Positions 8,645 through 18,762 of a stretch of DNA of 36,879 bases are shown piece by piece. The notes under the pieces are model-generated. The model saw only the letters and a list, made by a program, of their open reading frames with translations, was not told the DNA's origin and did not search any database. A program made the position numbers and the translations under genes. Where the stretch lies: positions 1 through 36,879 of the forward strand of contig CAYFZR010000061.1 in assembly GCA_964347835.1 (NCBI GenBank), written 5' to 3'. Numbering within the stretch: the stretch's first letter is position 1; each line of letters begins with the position of its first letter. The DNA comes from CAYFZR01 sp964347835 [NCBI: uncultured archaeon]. GTDB lineage: Archaea > CAYFZR01.

Positions 8645-10470
8645 GCTAAAGCCTCCATTTTGTATAATGCGAAACTTAGCGGTTTTATGTTCAAATTTTG
8701 ATCCAGTTCTATTTCTTTAGGCAATGAACTACCAGGACCCATCCATTCTTGGTCGGAGGAATCCAGAACCTTTCTCCATCTTCCATTTGGGAGGCTGATG
8801 CGAAAGTTCAGGTTTTTTCTGTTGAAATTCATGATGCAAATTATTTGGCTTTTATTGTGCCATCTACGGAAATGCAGGAGCCTTTCTTCTTCTGTTCCAG
8901 ATACCTCAATGTTCCTTTCAAGATTTGATAGCGCTGGAATTTCTTTTCGCAGCTGAATAAGTCGTCTATAAAAATCAAGCAAAACTTTAAATTTCCCCTC
9001 TCTTCTTTTTTCCCATTTTAACTTGGATTTTAAAAATGTGTCAGGACTTTGCGGGTCAGGAGGCTCTACCTTCCAATTAAAGGCTTTAAATTCCTCTTTC
9101 CGCCCTTCTCGAACAGCATTTATCAAATCTGGGTCGGAATGGCTGATAAAGTAGAGAAATGGTGATTCTTCACCGTACTCTTCGCCCATAAAGAGCAGGG
9201 GGATGTATGGGGAAAGAACCACAGCCCCCGCTGCGAGTTTTAAAGCCTCAAAAGATACGATCGTTGACAACCTTTCACCTAATACTCTGTTGCCCACCTG
9301 GTCGTGGTTCTGTGAGAAGACGACGAATTGATGAGCGGGTAAGTCTTTGGAAGAACTCCCATGACGTCTTTTTCGGTAGGAGGAGTATAGCCAAGAAATG
9401 ACAAAACCTTCCCTCAAGGCTTTAACAAATTGTTCCATATTACCAAAATCTATGTAATAGCCTGTTTTCTCATCTGTTAAAAGAGTATGAAGAGAGTGGT
9501 GAAAGTCATCGCACCACTGAGCGTTGATGCCATAACCTCCAAATTTTCTGCGCGTTATGACTTTAACATCGTTTAAGTTACTCTCTGCAATAAGATAAAA
9601 CTTCCTCCCATACTCGTTTGAAAAATCTTCAACCCTTTCAGCGACTTCATGAAGGAATGGTTTGGCACTCATATCGTAAATTGCATGAACGGCATCCAGT
9701 CGAAGACCATCTACGTGATAATGCAGAAACCAATAAAGGGCGTTTTCGATAAAGAAATTTCTCACCTCATCGCTGTAAGCATCGTCAAAGTTAATAGCAC
9801 TGCCCCATGGCGTTTTATATTTTTCCGTGAAATAAGGACCGAAATCACCCAGATAGTTGCCTTCTGGCCCAAGGTGGTTGTAGACTACATCGAGAATTAT
9901 TGCTATACCACGCTTATGGCAGGCGTTAACGAGCCTTTTCAGCCCTTCTAGACCCCCATAGGAGTTCTGAACGGCAAATGGATGTACGCCGTCATAACCC
10001 CAGTTTCTTTCGCCAGGAAACTGTGCAACCGGCATTATGTTTATGGCGTTTATGCCAAGATCGCAAAGATCGTCAAGCCTCGGGATAATAGCATCAAAAG
10101 TTCCCTCGTTGGTAAAAGTTCCCACATGGAGTTCATAAATTATCATATTTTCTAAGTTGATTCCTCTCCAGTTTTTATCTTCCCATTGAAAAGCGCTGTG
10201 ATCTACAATCTGCGAGGGCCCGTGTACACCCTCTGGTTGAAAATTGGATGCAGGATCCGGCCTATCAAGGCTCCTCTCAAGTCTATAAAAGTAAAGAGTT
10301 CTTGGGAAAACATCATCAACTACCACTTTCCAGTAACCATTTTTATATCTACTCATGGGGATGAGGCGCTCTTCGGGAGAGACCATTTTTATTGCCACAT
10401 CTTTCAAAAAGGGAGCCCAAATAGAAAATTCACATCTCCCATTTCCGATGTAGTGAGGGCCGATCCGCAT
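8641..10470 (-). CDS. treZ: Malto-oligosyltrehalose trehalohydrolase (GH13_10)
   Basis: TreZ cuts the alpha-1,4 bond next to the trehalose unit made by TreY, releasing free trehalose and a shortened glucan. The 609-aa protein has an N-terminal carbohydrate-binding-like beta domain (residues 1-95, FSIWAPFLKDVAIKM), then the barrel with NWGYDGVHPFAVQNSYGG, DVVYNHLGPEGNYL, nucleophile Asp259 in GLRLDAVHAIYD, acid/base Glu296 in LIAESNLND, and FSQNHDQVGNR. The length is typical. The ATG at 10470 follows the glgB stop by one base. A run of seven G (about 10478-10484) inside the glgB end serves as the ribosome-binding site and is a spot where sequencing or replication slippage could matter. Confidence 0.95.
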   Translation of the reverse strand: MRIGPHYIGNGRCEFSIWAPFLKDVAIKMVSPEERLIPMSRYKNGYWKVVVDDVFPRTLYFYRLERSLDRPDPASNFQPEGVHGPSQIVDHSAFQWEDKNWRGINLENMIIYELHVGTFTNEGTFDAIIPRLDDLCDLGINAINIMPVAQFPGERNWGYDGVHPFAVQNSYGGLEGLKRLVNACHKRGIAIILDVVYNHLGPEGNYLGDFGPYFTEKYKTPWGSAINFDDAYSDEVRNFFIENALYWFLHYHVDGLRLDAVHAIYDMSAKPFLHEVAERVEDFSNEYGRKFYLIAESNLNDVKVITRRKFGGYGINAQWCDDFHHSLHTLLTDEKTGYYIDFGNMEQFVKALREGFVISWLYSSYRKRRHGSSSKDLPAHQFVVFSQNHDQVGNRVLGERLSTIVSFEALKLAAGAVVLSPYIPLLFMGEEYGEESPFLYFISHSDPDLINAVREGRKEEFKAFNWKVEPPDPQSPDTFLKSKLKWEKRREGKFKVLLDFYRRLIQLRKEIPALSNLERNIEVSGTEEERLLHFRRWHNKSQIICIMNFNRKNLNFRISLPNGRWRKVLDSSDQEWMGPGSSLPKEIELDQNLNIKPLSFALYKMEALA

Positions 10471-10471
10471 T

Positions 10472-12400
10472 TTATTCGCCCCCCCTCTTCAAGACTAGTA
10501 CACCCAAAGGGGGCAGGGTTAAGGAGAGGGAATGATACTTACCATGGAAGGGAATGGGTGTAGCCTCAACGCCCCCGAAGTTGCCGTGACCGCTTCCTCC
10601 ATAATCTTTTGCATCGCTGTTCAACATTTCTTTCCAGAATCCGCCAGCAGGAACTCCAACCCGGTAATTATACCTTGGCACGGGTGTAAAGTTGCAAACC
10701 ACGAGAATAGTGTCTTCCGTAGATTTACCCCTTCTAAGGAAGCTAATAACACTTTTTTCCCAGTCGTTAAAATCTATCCACTCGAATCCTTCGGGCTTAG
10801 AGTCAAATCCGTGTAAAGCAAGTTCTTTTCTATAAAAGTAATTTAACTCTCTTACCCATCTCTGAACACCTTGATGTAGCGGTTGTTCTAGAAGGTGCCA
10901 GTCTAAACTCTCATCATGATTCCACTCACGCCACTGCCCAAACTCTCCTCCCATGAAGAGGAGCTTCTTGCCCGGGTGAGTGTACATGTAACCCAGCAGA
11001 AGACGGAGATTCGCGAATTTCTGCCAATTGTCACCGGGCATCTTGCCAATAAGAGATCCTTTTCCATAAACGACTTCATCGTGAGAGAGCGGAAGTAAAA
11101 AGTTTTCTGAGAATGCGTACCATATGCTAAACGTAAGCTGATTGTGGTGATACTTGCGAAAAATCGGATCTTTTGAGAAATACTTCAGCGTATCATGCAT
11201 CCAACCCATGTTCCACTTAATGCCGAAGCCAAGACCACCCGCATAAGCAGGCATGGTCACCATGGGCCATGCAGTTGATTCTTCAGCTATGGTTTCAACA
11301 TAAGGATATTTTTCATATACCGCTTCGTTGAGCCTGCGTAGAAAAGATATTGCCTCGAGGTTTTCCCTCCCTCCGTACTCGTTAGGTATCCATTCTCCCT
11401 CTTTTCTGGCATAATCAAGGTAGAGCATGGATGCAACAGCATCTACCCTGAGACCGTCAGCGTGATACTTCTCCAACCAAAAAAGAGCATTGCTAATAAG
11501 AAAGGCACGCACTTCATTACGACCATGATTGAAAATGTAGCTTTTCCATTCGGGATGAAACCCCCTTCGAGGATCAGCATGCTCATAGAGATGGGTACCA
11601 TCAAAATAGACCAACCCATGCTCATTATCTGGGAAATGGGAGGGAACCCAGTCCAAGATCACGCCAATGCCATGTTGATGAAGATAATCAATTAGGTACA
11701 TGAAATCCTGAGGGGTGCCATACATCCGCGTGGGAGCGAAGTATCCCACTACTTGATAACCCCAAGAACCATAAAAAGGATGTTCCATCAACGGTAAAAA
11801 CTCCACGTGCGTAAAGCCCATTTCTTTTACGTAATCCGCGAGGTAATGAGCCATTTCCCAGTATGTAAGAAATCGGTTTTTCTCTTCAGGCATCCTACGC
11901 CAAGAACCGAGATGAACCTCATAGATGGTAATGGGATCACTAAATTCGTTAGATCCAGGGCGGTTTCTCATCCATGTTTCATCCTTCCATTCGTAACTCA
12001 AATTCCAGACGATGGAAGCTGTTTCAGGTGGTTTTTCCCAATAAAAGGCAAAGGGATCTCCCTTGTCGATTTTATAATTATTGGATTTCGAAACGATGTG
12101 ATACTTATAAAGGACTCCATGGCCGACGCCAGGAATGAAGCCTTCCCAAATGCCTGAACCATCCTCTCTCAATTTTAAAGGATGCGCCTTAGGATCCCAT
12201 CCGTTGAAATCACTGATTAAGGATACACTTGCTGCATTAGGAGCCCATACAGCGAAGAAAGTGCCGTGAATATCGTCCACGGTCATTAAATGGGAGCCTA
12301 ATTTTTCATACAGTCGGAAGTGATTGCCCTGTTTGAAGAGGTAGGTATCGTAATCTGTGAGTAAGCTTACATCGTGCATTACACTCTTCTTCCTTCGCAT
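10472..12400 (-). CDS. glgB: 1,4-alpha-glucan branching enzyme (GH13_9)
   Basis: GlgB cuts an alpha-1,4 chain and rejoins it by an alpha-1,6 link, branching the glucan made by GlgE. An N-terminal CBM48-like domain ([20 protein letters not shown]) is followed by the GH13 barrel with [32 protein letters not shown], the nucleophile in [15 protein letters not shown], the acid/base in [25 protein letters not shown] and [10 protein letters not shown]. The product is 642 aa from ATG 12400. The frame is open upstream to a TTG at 12424, but the AGAGGT site six bases before ATG 12400 decides for the later start. The gene follows treS-mak by 34 bases and abuts treZ. Confidence 0.95.
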   Translation of the reverse strand: MRRKKSVMHDVSLLTDYDTYLFKQGNHFRLYEKLGSHLMTVDDIHGTFFAVWAPNAASVSLISDFNGWDPKAHPLKLREDGSGIWEGFIPGVGHGVLYKYHIVSKSNNYKIDKGDPFAFYWEKPPETASIVWNLSYEWKDETWMRNRPGSNEFSDPITIYEVHLGSWRRMPEEKNRFLTYWEMAHYLADYVKEMGFTHVEFLPLMEHPFYGSWGYQVVGYFAPTRMYGTPQDFMYLIDYLHQHGIGVILDWVPSHFPDNEHGLVYFDGTHLYEHADPRRGFHPEWKSYIFNHGRNEVRAFLISNALFWLEKYHADGLRVDAVASMLYLDYARKEGEWIPNEYGGRENLEAISFLRRLNEAVYEKYPYVETIAEESTAWPMVTMPAYAGGLGFGIKWNMGWMHDTLKYFSKDPIFRKYHHNQLTFSIWYAFSENFLLPLSHDEVVYGKGSLIGKMPGDNWQKFANLRLLLGYMYTHPGKKLLFMGGEFGQWREWNHDESLDWHLLEQPLHQGVQRWVRELNYFYRKELALHGFDSKPEGFEWIDFNDWEKSVISFLRRGKSTEDTILVVCNFTPVPRYNYRVGVPAGGFWKEMLNSDAKDYGGSGHGNFGGVEATPIPFHGKYHSLSLTLPPLGVLVLKRGGE

Positions 12401-12434
12401 CCTAATACCTCTTTTCGTTTTCAAAGTAATTTCA

Positions 12435-15400
12435 CTAGGAACTTTTTAAGATATCATCTATTCCTCTAATTGGAATGATGGCCCAGTCAGGACGGTTATT
12501 TAGTTCATAGTCTAGTTCATAAACAGCCTTTTCGAGTAGGAAAACTTGTAGCAGGATTTCTAACTCCTTCTTTTCCTTTGGCACGAATGGGGCCTTTCCA
12601 ACCGTATCCATGTACGAACGAAGAAAAATACCACTGACATACTGATACCACTGATCAGCCCATGGTTTCAGCAGATCAACATCTTCAGGTCGAATATTTG
12701 CATGTTTAAGAAGCGCAGTGTAGGCAGCATAGTGGAATGATCGAATCATACCGGCCACATCTCTAAATGCGCATCGCTTTAATCTTCTCTCACTCAGGGC
12801 CCGGACGGGTTCGCCCTCAAAATCGATAATCATGAAGTCCTTTCCGGTGTAAAGAACCTGACCAAGATGGTAATCGCCGTGAATTCGGATTTTCATGGCT
12901 GAGATTTTTTCTCGCTTTATTTTCTCCAGGCGGTTAAGAATTTCCTGCTCAGATTCCAAGATTCTATTTGTCTCTTCTTGAAGGTTTTCGGGTATTCTTT
13001 TCAGATTTTTTTCTAAATCTTGTACCGCTCTTCGTGTTAAGCTTCGCATAGACTGATAAACAGATCTCTGATAAAGTTTCGAGAAAGGTTCAGGGGCAAA
13101 ATCCGGATCTTCCGATGAAGATGACAGGGCAAGATGTAGTTCCGCGGTCCTTTTTCCAAGAAGACTGGACATTTCCAAGTAAAATACTCCTATCAATTCC
13201 TGAAGTAGTGGAGGAATATTTGATAGAGTTATATCCAAAAGAGAAGGAGGACTCCTTGGAAATTCCTGTATTTCTCCTTTTTTGGTCAAAACCCTTTCAA
13301 AATATAGCCCGATGGTATCTAATGTGAAAGTCCAGGCATCAATTACACCAGGGACAAATTCCTGAAGCAAACCCAATGCAACGGGTTCAAAGCCTTGCCG
13401 CCTGTATTCAATGGCGCCGGCAAAGGCTGGAACGTTAGAAAACTTAGTCTTTTCGGTAAGGAATCTCACGATTTCTGAATCAGGATTAATACCCTCTTCT
13501 AACCGGCGAAAAAGCTTTAGAAAGAAGGTATTTTCGTACTGAATAGATGTGTTAGTCTGCTCCGCCTTGAGCACTCGAGAATCCATAGGTAGCTTTTTAT
13601 CGCCCAAAAAATTTTTGAACATTTTGCCTCGATAAGTTACGATCTGGCTCACTTTTCCTTTTATCTTCTTTCTCCGCGCAATCATCTCAAGAAGGATTTC
13701 TCTAAACTCTTCATCATATTCACTCTCGTAGAGAATCCCCTCTTCGTGATCAACTCGAAGCCTTGCAATCACAACTTGGGAAAATTCTTTTTCGATTTCT
13801 CTGGCTTTATCTTGTACGGCAAATGATACCGGCAAGAGATAAATCTCTGGTAAACCTTCAGTATAAGAGACTTCTAACAGAATCAATTGAGCCAAATCAA
13901 TGTCCTTACCAATGGAGATATTATCGATTATATTGGTTTTTTGGATAGTTCGAGCCTTTGCGCGGAACCATCGACAACCTTTCAGGTAGTTCGGCAAGAT
14001 TTCTTCTTCAAGCCTCTCTTTTTGTTTTCCTTCTATCATTTTCTTCCAACTCGTCTTTACACTAAGTTCAGGAATAACTCTTTCCCTTCCGACACTTATC
14101 TCGGCTTGCTTTTGTAACAAAAACCAATAAAAATCGTGTGGCCCAATGGTAAGGACATAAAGCGACTCTTTAATGACAGGAAACTTGTTTTGACTGAAGA
14201 TTTCTTCTGGAATATAATCAGCATAATTTAAAAGTTCGAGCTCTACGAACTGGGAAGATCTCGATAGATTTACGACAACAAGGATAGTTTCATCCTGATA
14301 CTGGCGAATGAACGCAAGAACTTTCGGGTTTTTTGTATTGAGAAAATTTATGTCTCCTCGACTGAAGGCTTTAAATTTTTTTCGCATGGCAATCAAACGC
14401 TTCATCCACCAGAGGGGCGATGAATTATTCCCTTCCTGGTTTTCCACATTCACGGCTTCATAATGATATTCAGGATCAATGATTACAGGCAGATAGAGCT
14501 TCTGGGGATTTGCTTTCGAAAAACCTGCATTTCTGTCAGCACTCCATTGCATCGGCGTGCGAACACCTTCTCGGTCGCCCAGGTAATAGTTGTCACCCAT
14601 ACCGATCTCGTCTCCATAATATATGATAGGTGTGCCCGGGAGAGAAAAAAGAAGTATATTCATAAGCTCTATCTTCCTTCGATCGTTATCCATTAACGGT
14701 GCTAAACGCCGTCGAATACCCAGGTTGATTCTTTGACGGGGATCTCGTGCATAAACGTGATACATGTAGTCCCGCTCCTCGTCCGTGACCATCTCAAGGG
14801 TCAGTTCATCGTGATTGCGCAGGAAGAGAGCCCATTGACAGGACTCTGGTATGATGGGAGTTTGCTCGAGAATATCAATAATGGGAAAGCTATCTTCCTT
14901 CTGAAGCGCCATGAATAACCGGGGCATCAGCGGAAAATGGAAGGTCATGTGGCAAATATCACCGCCGCCAAAATAAGCCGCGGCATCCTCGGGCCACTGG
15001 TTTGCCTCCGCCAACAGCATCCGATTCTTGAACTTACTGTCTACATGCGCTCTTAATTTCTTTAAAAAATCGTATGTTTCAGGCAAGTTCTCGCAATTAG
15101 TACCCTCACGCTCATATAAGTAGGGAACAGCATCCAATCGCAAACCATCCACGCCCATGCCAAGCCAAAAGTCAATCACACGGAAGATTGCTTTCTGCAC
15201 ATGAGGATTGTCGAAGTTTAAATCTGGTTGATGTGAATAAAAGCGATGCCAGTAGTAAGCCTTGGCCACAGGATCCCACGCCCAGTTTGAGGACTCGAAG
15301 TCCTTGAAGATAATCCGCGCTTCATTGTATCGATCCGAGGTATCGCTCCAGACATAAAACTCTTGCCATCTGCTTCCTTGCTTTTCCCGACGGGACCGCT

Positions 15401-15770
15401 GGAACCAAGGGTGCTGGTCGGAGGTGTGGTTGAGAACAAGCTCGGTTATCACCCGCAAGCCACGAAGGTGCGCTTCTCTGAGGAACTCCTTAAAGTCCCG
15501 CAAGTTTCCGTAATCAGGATGGATGCCGGTGTAGTCTGAGATGTCGTAACCATCGTCTTTCAAGGGTGAAGGGTAAAAGGGGAGGAGCCAGATTGCCGTA
15601 ACACCTAAATCCTTAAGGTAGTCCAGCTTTTCAGTGAGTCCTTTAAAATCCCCTACGCCGTCCCTATTACCATCGCCGAATGCTCGGACGTGAACCTCGT
15701 AAACAATCGCGTCCTTGTACCAGAAAGGGTCGTCTTCCAACTCCAAATTTTCTTTATTTCTCTTCATCAT
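12435..15770 (-). CDS. treS: Trehalose synthase - maltokinase fusion (TreS-Mak)
   Basis: This 1111-aa protein has two parts. Residues 1 to about 560 are a GH13_16 trehalose synthase that isomerises trehalose and maltose: [34 protein letters not shown], nucleophile Asp213 in [15 protein letters not shown], acid/base Glu255 in [11 protein letters not shown], and [12 protein letters not shown]. From about residue 590 it is a maltokinase of the aminoglycoside-phosphotransferase-like fold: [25 protein letters not shown], and the catalytic and metal-binding motifs [14 protein letters not shown] and MIIDFEGEP. The fusion therefore makes maltose from trehalose and phosphorylates it to maltose-1-phosphate for GlgE. 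It starts eight bases after the glgE stop, with GAGGAGA as ribosome-binding site. The treS half is GC-rich (34/60 in line 15421-15480), whereas the kinase half is AT-rich (22/60 in 13441-13500). Confidence 0.95.
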   Translation of the reverse strand: MMKRNKENLELEDDPFWYKDAIVYEVHVRAFGDGNRDGVGDFKGLTEKLDYLKDLGVTAIWLLPFYPSPLKDDGYDISDYTGIHPDYGNLRDFKEFLREAHLRGLRVITELVLNHTSDQHPWFQRSRREKQGSRWQEFYVWSDTSDRYNEARIIFKDFESSNWAWDPVAKAYYWHRFYSHQPDLNFDNPHVQKAIFRVIDFWLGMGVDGLRLDAVPYLYEREGTNCENLPETYDFLKKLRAHVDSKFKNRMLLAEANQWPEDAAAYFGGGDICHMTFHFPLMPRLFMALQKEDSFPIIDILEQTPIIPESCQWALFLRNHDELTLEMVTDEERDYMYHVYARDPRQRINLGIRRRLAPLMDNDRRKIELMNILLFSLPGTPIIYYGDEIGMGDNYYLGDREGVRTPMQWSADRNAGFSKANPQKLYLPVIIDPEYHYEAVNVENQEGNNSSPLWWMKRLIAMRKKFKAFSRGDINFLNTKNPKVLAFIRQYQDETILVVVNLSRSSQFVELELLNYADYIPEEIFSQNKFPVIKESLYVLTIGPHDFYWFLLQKQAEISVGRERVIPELSVKTSWKKMIEGKQKERLEEEILPNYLKGCRWFRAKARTIQKTNIIDNISIGKDIDLAQLILLEVSYTEGLPEIYLLPVSFAVQDKAREIEKEFSQVVIARLRVDHEEGILYESEYDEEFREILLEMIARRKKIKGKVSQIVTYRGKMFKNFLGDKKLPMDSRVLKAEQTNTSIQYENTFFLKLFRRLEEGINPDSEIVRFLTEKTKFSNVPAFAGAIEYRRQGFEPVALGLLQEFVPGVIDAWTFTLDTIGLYFERVLTKKGEIQEFPRSPPSLLDITLSNIPPLLQELIGVFYLEMSSLLGKRTAELHLALSSSSEDPDFAPEPFSKLYQRSVYQSMRSLTRRAVQDLEKNLKRIPENLQEETNRILESEQEILNRLEKIKREKISAMKIRIHGDYHLGQVLYTGKDFMIIDFEGEPVRALSERRLKRCAFRDVAGMIRSFHYAAYTALLKHANIRPEDVDLLKPWADQWYQYVSGIFLRSYMDTVGKAPFVPKEKKELEILLQVFLLEKAVYELDYELNNRPDWAIIPIRGIDDILKSS

Positions 15771-15778
15771 ACTCTCCT

Positions 15779-17767
15779 CTACATAAAGTAATCGAAATCC
15801 CGTTCGGTGCGGATTCGGCGCCGTAGTCTAAAGATGTAGGCAGGAGCGATGTGGGGATTGAGCTCCACGAAGTTCTTGGGACCATACCAAATGTAACGGT
15901 CGTCGCTCAGAAGGTCATGCACCTGATAGGGTAACTGGGGGTCGAGACCCAGTGTTGAAAGAAGAAGTTCCACCCAACCCCCGTGCGTATGATGGGGATC
16001 CAGGTTCACCACAACCAAGATGATGTTAGAAAGATCTTCCGTGTTTTTGCTGTAGCAGATGAGCTGATCGTTGTCTACGGGGTAGAAACGCAGGCTCCAA
16101 TCACTTTGCAGAGCTGGATTCTCCCGCCTGATCCTGTTCACCCGGGCGATGAAGTCCTTCAGGCTGTCGGGTCTCTTTATGTCCCAGTACCTGATCTCAT
16201 ACTTCTCAGAATTTAAATATTCTTCGCTCCCCAGTTCCCGTGGATGATTCTCGCAGAGCTCGAAAGTCGGCCCGTAGATACCATAATTGGCCCCCATGGT
16301 GGCCGCAAGCACAAGCCGAACCATAAAGGCGGGGCGACCGCCGGTTTGGAGGTATTCTGTTAGAATGTCGGGGGTATTCGGCCAGAGGTTGGGGCGGAAA
16401 TAATCGCACACCTCCGTTTGGGTAAGCTCGGTGAAGTACTGTGTGAGCTCCCATTTGGTGTTGCGCCAGGCATAATATGTGTAGGACTGTGTGAAGCCCA
16501 ACTTGGCTAGGTAATACATGACCTTTGGGCGGGTAAATGCCTCGGAGAGGAAAATTAAATCGGGATAGTCTTTTTTGACCTCGTTAATGAGCCACTCCCA
16601 GAAACTGAATGGTTTGGTGTGGGGGTTGTCCACACGGAAGATACGCACGCCCTGATCAATCCAGAAGAGTACAATATTCTTGAGTTCCTGCCAGAGATCC
16701 ATCCATTGGTCAGTTTCAAAATCGAAGGGGTAAATGTCCTCATACCTTTTGGGTGGGTTTTCTGCATACTGTAATGTTCCATCAGGACGCCAGCGGAACC
16801 ACTCTGGATGATCCTTTACGTAGGGGTGGTCAGGAGAACACTGGAAGGCTAGGTCTATAGCGATTTCTATGTCGTAATCCCGCGCCTTAGCCACAAGCTG
16901 CCGAAAGTCTTCTAAAGTCCCAAGTTGCGGATGAACGGCTTTGTGCCCTCCTTCGTCTGAGCCGATGGCCCAAGGGCTTCCGGGATCCTCAGAACCCGCG
17001 ATAGGGACGTTGTTCTTGCCTTTACGGTGCGAGCGACCAATGGGATGTAAAGGTGGTAAGTACAGCACATCAAACCCCATTTCCGCGATGTAGGGGAGAC
17101 GTTCCTCGCAGTTCCTGAAAGTGCCGTATCGCCCTGATTCAGGTGCGCAGGATCGGGGGAACATCTCATACCAAGTACTAAAGCGAGCCTTCTGCCGATC
17201 GACCAACACAATGAGTACCTTATCATAAGCGGTGGAGAACCTCCTGTCTGGGTACTTTGCTATCAGCGTGGCGAGATCTTCATCTAGGGCTAGTTGGGTT
17301 TTTTCTGATAATCCTTGGGAAGATCGCAGGCCTTTTGCCCACGCTTGCAGCTTTTCTGCGTCAGCGCTGGAAGCCCGCTGGCTTGCCTCTTCGATAAGTT
17401 TGGAACCCGCTAGGAGATCGACCGACACATTCTGACGGCCCTTTACTTTCTTGGTCAGATCCCGGCGCCAGGTCTGGAACCGATCGATCCAGGCCTGTAT
17501 GGTGTAGTGATATCGCCCGAGGTCCGTAACTATGAACTCTCCACGCCAGCGGTCGTTGACTAGGGGCTCCATGGGGACCTCGATCCATCGCGAGTCATTC
17601 TCATTACGATAAAGCAGGACGCATGACAAGACATCGTGGCTGTCAGCAAAAACATCAGCCTCGACGACAATCTTCTCACCGATCACCCTTTTAATGGGGA
17701 ATCGACCACAATCAATTTCGGGTTTCACATTCTCTATAATGATCCTATTTCTTCCCTCTACCATCAT
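15779..17767 (-). CDS. glgE: Alpha-1,4-glucan:maltose-1-phosphate maltosyltransferase (GH13_3)
   Basis: GlgE adds maltosyl units from maltose-1-phosphate to the non-reducing end of alpha-1,4-glucan, using the product of the downstream fusion gene. About 662 aa, with an N-terminal beta domain ([16 protein letters not shown]), a helical segment, and the barrel: [51 protein letters not shown], the nucleophile Asp (about residue 380) in [17 protein letters not shown], and the acid/base Glu (about 409) in [19 protein letters not shown]. These are diagnostic for GlgE rather than other GH13 members. The frame is open to TTG 17773; I choose ATG 17767, about 40 bases after the TATA box, with ATG 17764 also possible. 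First gene of the operon, with strikingly high GC (36/60 in line 16921-16980). Confidence 0.95.
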   Translation of the reverse strand: MMVEGRNRIIIENVKPEIDCGRFPIKRVIGEKIVVEADVFADSHDVLSCVLLYRNENDSRWIEVPMEPLVNDRWRGEFIVTDLGRYHYTIQAWIDRFQTWRRDLTKKVKGRQNVSVDLLAGSKLIEEASQRASSADAEKLQAWAKGLRSSQGLSEKTQLALDEDLATLIAKYPDRRFSTAYDKVLIVLVDRQKARFSTWYEMFPRSCAPESGRYGTFRNCEERLPYIAEMGFDVLYLPPLHPIGRSHRKGKNNVPIAGSEDPGSPWAIGSDEGGHKAVHPQLGTLEDFRQLVAKARDYDIEIAIDLAFQCSPDHPYVKDHPEWFRWRPDGTLQYAENPPKRYEDIYPFDFETDQWMDLWQELKNIVLFWIDQGVRIFRVDNPHTKPFSFWEWLINEVKKDYPDLIFLSEAFTRPKVMYYLAKLGFTQSYTYYAWRNTKWELTQYFTELTQTEVCDYFRPNLWPNTPDILTEYLQTGGRPAFMVRLVLAATMGANYGIYGPTFELCENHPRELGSEEYLNSEKYEIRYWDIKRPDSLKDFIARVNRIRRENPALQSDWSLRFYPVDNDQLICYSKNTEDLSNIILVVVNLDPHHTHGGWVELLLSTLGLDPQLPYQVHDLLSDDRYIWYGPKNFVELNPHIAPAYIFRLRRRIRTERDFDYFM

Positions 17768-17803
17768 AATCAACGTTTTTTACTGCATATGTAACCTCTG
17801 TTG

Positions 17804-17815
17804 GTATAAATATTT
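17804..17815 (-). promoter_or_regulatory. Operon promoter (TATA box) of glgE-malQ
   Basis: On the minus strand this reads AAATATTTATAC, about 40 bases upstream of the glgE ATG. It is the only convincing promoter for the operon, because gaps between its genes are 34 bases or less and several genes overlap. Transcription would start near 17780, giving a very short leader. Confidence 0.55.
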
Positions 17816-17844
17816 AATTCATTCTTATCAACCAAGTTTTAAAA

Positions 17845-18062
17845 TTAATTTTTAGAATCAATCGAATCTCGTATGAATCCTAAGACTTCAGAAAAAAGAT
17901 GGATAGTGGTTAAGTCTTCGCAGTATATTCCGAACCGAAGATCATTCACGTGCCAAGGACCGTCGATATTTGGCCAGAATATTTGACTTACTTCACCTTT
18001 CTTTCCATAGGTTACAAGGATGGATCCATTCCCCAATATGGCGTGAACAGGATTATCATAAG
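17845..18062 (-). pseudogene. N-terminal remnant of a GH15 glucoamylase
   Basis: An open frame of about 70 codons upstream of glgE reads RTYDNPVHAILGNGSILVTY, then GKKGEVSQIFWPNIDGPWH, then VNDLRFGIYCEDLTTIH, and stops at 17845. The pattern Y-x-N-P, G-N-G-S-hydrophobic-L-V, x5-G, then P and H about 15 residues on is the start of GH15 glucoamylases of bacteria and archaea, which run to 600 residues or more; here only the first tenth remains. There is no ATG in frame: the only initiator is a TTG at 18036, inside the conserved motif. The frame overlaps the end of the upstream zinc-finger gene. It is on the same strand as the C-terminal piece at 1753-1848. Family assignment is from motif recall. 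Confidence 0.55.
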
Positions 18063-18065
18063 TCC

Positions 18066-18398
18066 TTAGATGTATTTTCTAATATCATTGTCTAGATCAT
18101 CAAGCCCTCTCAACAGTTTATCATTGTAATATATTCTGTCTATTATCACCTTTCTCAGCAGCGGAATCTCTTCTTTAAATATTTTCAATAGTTCGGCTTT
18201 CTTATTTTGATCGTCCCTCAAATTTTCAACGTAACCTTTAAACCATTTAATGTACTCTTCTAAATGCGCCTCGCAAAAGGTCATTCTTTCTTCGGTTAGT
18301 TCTACGAGTATGTCCCAGTGTATCTCTTCAAAATTGACTTCCCCTGAGCCTAATTCGTGTGCGCATATCAGGCACCTGTAACTGGGTAGAGTAATCAT
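18066..18398 (-). CDS. Small putative zinc-binding protein, unknown function
   Basis: 110 aa from ATG 18398, which comes one base after the stop of the preceding gene; the frame is open to TTG 18413. The visible feature is a Cys-x2-Cys (C9, C12 in RCLICAHE) paired with Cys-x2-His (C42, H45 in FCEAHLEEY), a likely zinc site, followed by a charged helical C-terminal half (residues 46-110) that may form a coiled coil. I do not recognise the family. It is probably co-transcribed with the 95-codon frame upstream. Its last codons overlap the GH15 N-terminal remnant, which suggests that rearrangement reached right up to this gene. Confidence 0.7.
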   Translation of the reverse strand: MITLPSYRCLICAHELGSGEVNFEEIHWDILVELTEERMTFCEAHLEEYIKWFKGYVENLRDDQNKKAELLKIFKEEIPLLRKVIIDRIYYNDKLLRGLDDLDNDIRKYI

Positions 18399-18399
18399 G

Positions 18400-18675
18400 T
18401 TACTCTTCTTCAACTACTTCTGCCTCCCCCTCCGCCACTTCAATTGCCTCTGCGATAAATCCTCTCAGTTTTCTTGCGGTTTCAGAATCCATCGCAGCAT
18501 ATCTATAAGTCCTTCCATGGAAGAACCCCACTGCTATCCATGGCTCCTCTTTCTCGTCGTATAATACTCCAACCCTAAAACTCATCTTGGGAAAGTCTTG
18601 AATCTGAAAATCATCCACTATGTCTACCACTGCCTTCCACTTTGATTGTTGCATTGCCCTTTTTTTGTATTTCAT
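18400..18675 (-). CDS. Small acidic-tailed protein, unknown function
   Basis: 91 aa from ATG 18675; the frame is open to GTG 18687, but a GGTG site about seven bases upstream favours the ATG. The body looks like a compact alternating beta fold (KWKAVVDIVDDFQIQDF, FRVGVLYDEKEEPWIAVGFF, GRTYRYAAM) followed by a helix and a Glu-rich tail (AEGEAEVVEEE). Such short basic-to-acidic proteins in archaea are often nucleic-acid-associated, but I recognise no family. It lies between hemD and the zinc-site gene, with a TATA-like AGTATTTAAG about 20 bases upstream of the start. Confidence 0.65.
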   Translation of the reverse strand: MKYKKRAMQQSKWKAVVDIVDDFQIQDFPKMSFRVGVLYDEKEEPWIAVGFFHGRTYRYAAMDSETARKLRGFIAEAIEVAEGEAEVVEEE

Positions 18676-18762
18676 TCTCAACACCACACTTAAATACTCT
18701 TAATGCTTATTAATAATACTTCCATCGTTAATTATATTTTTATCGTAATAACAAGGGACATA

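Noticed and set aside
10476-10486. Run of seven G at the glgB end, suspected frameshift.
   Set aside because: Both glgB and treZ are full length with intact motifs and the run is well placed as the treZ ribosome-binding site.
17783-17798. AGAGGT site followed by ATG-CAG-TAA just upstream of glgE, a possible two-residue upstream frame.
   Set aside because: It would lie at or before the likely transcription start given the TATA box at 17804-17815, so it is probably not in the mRNA.
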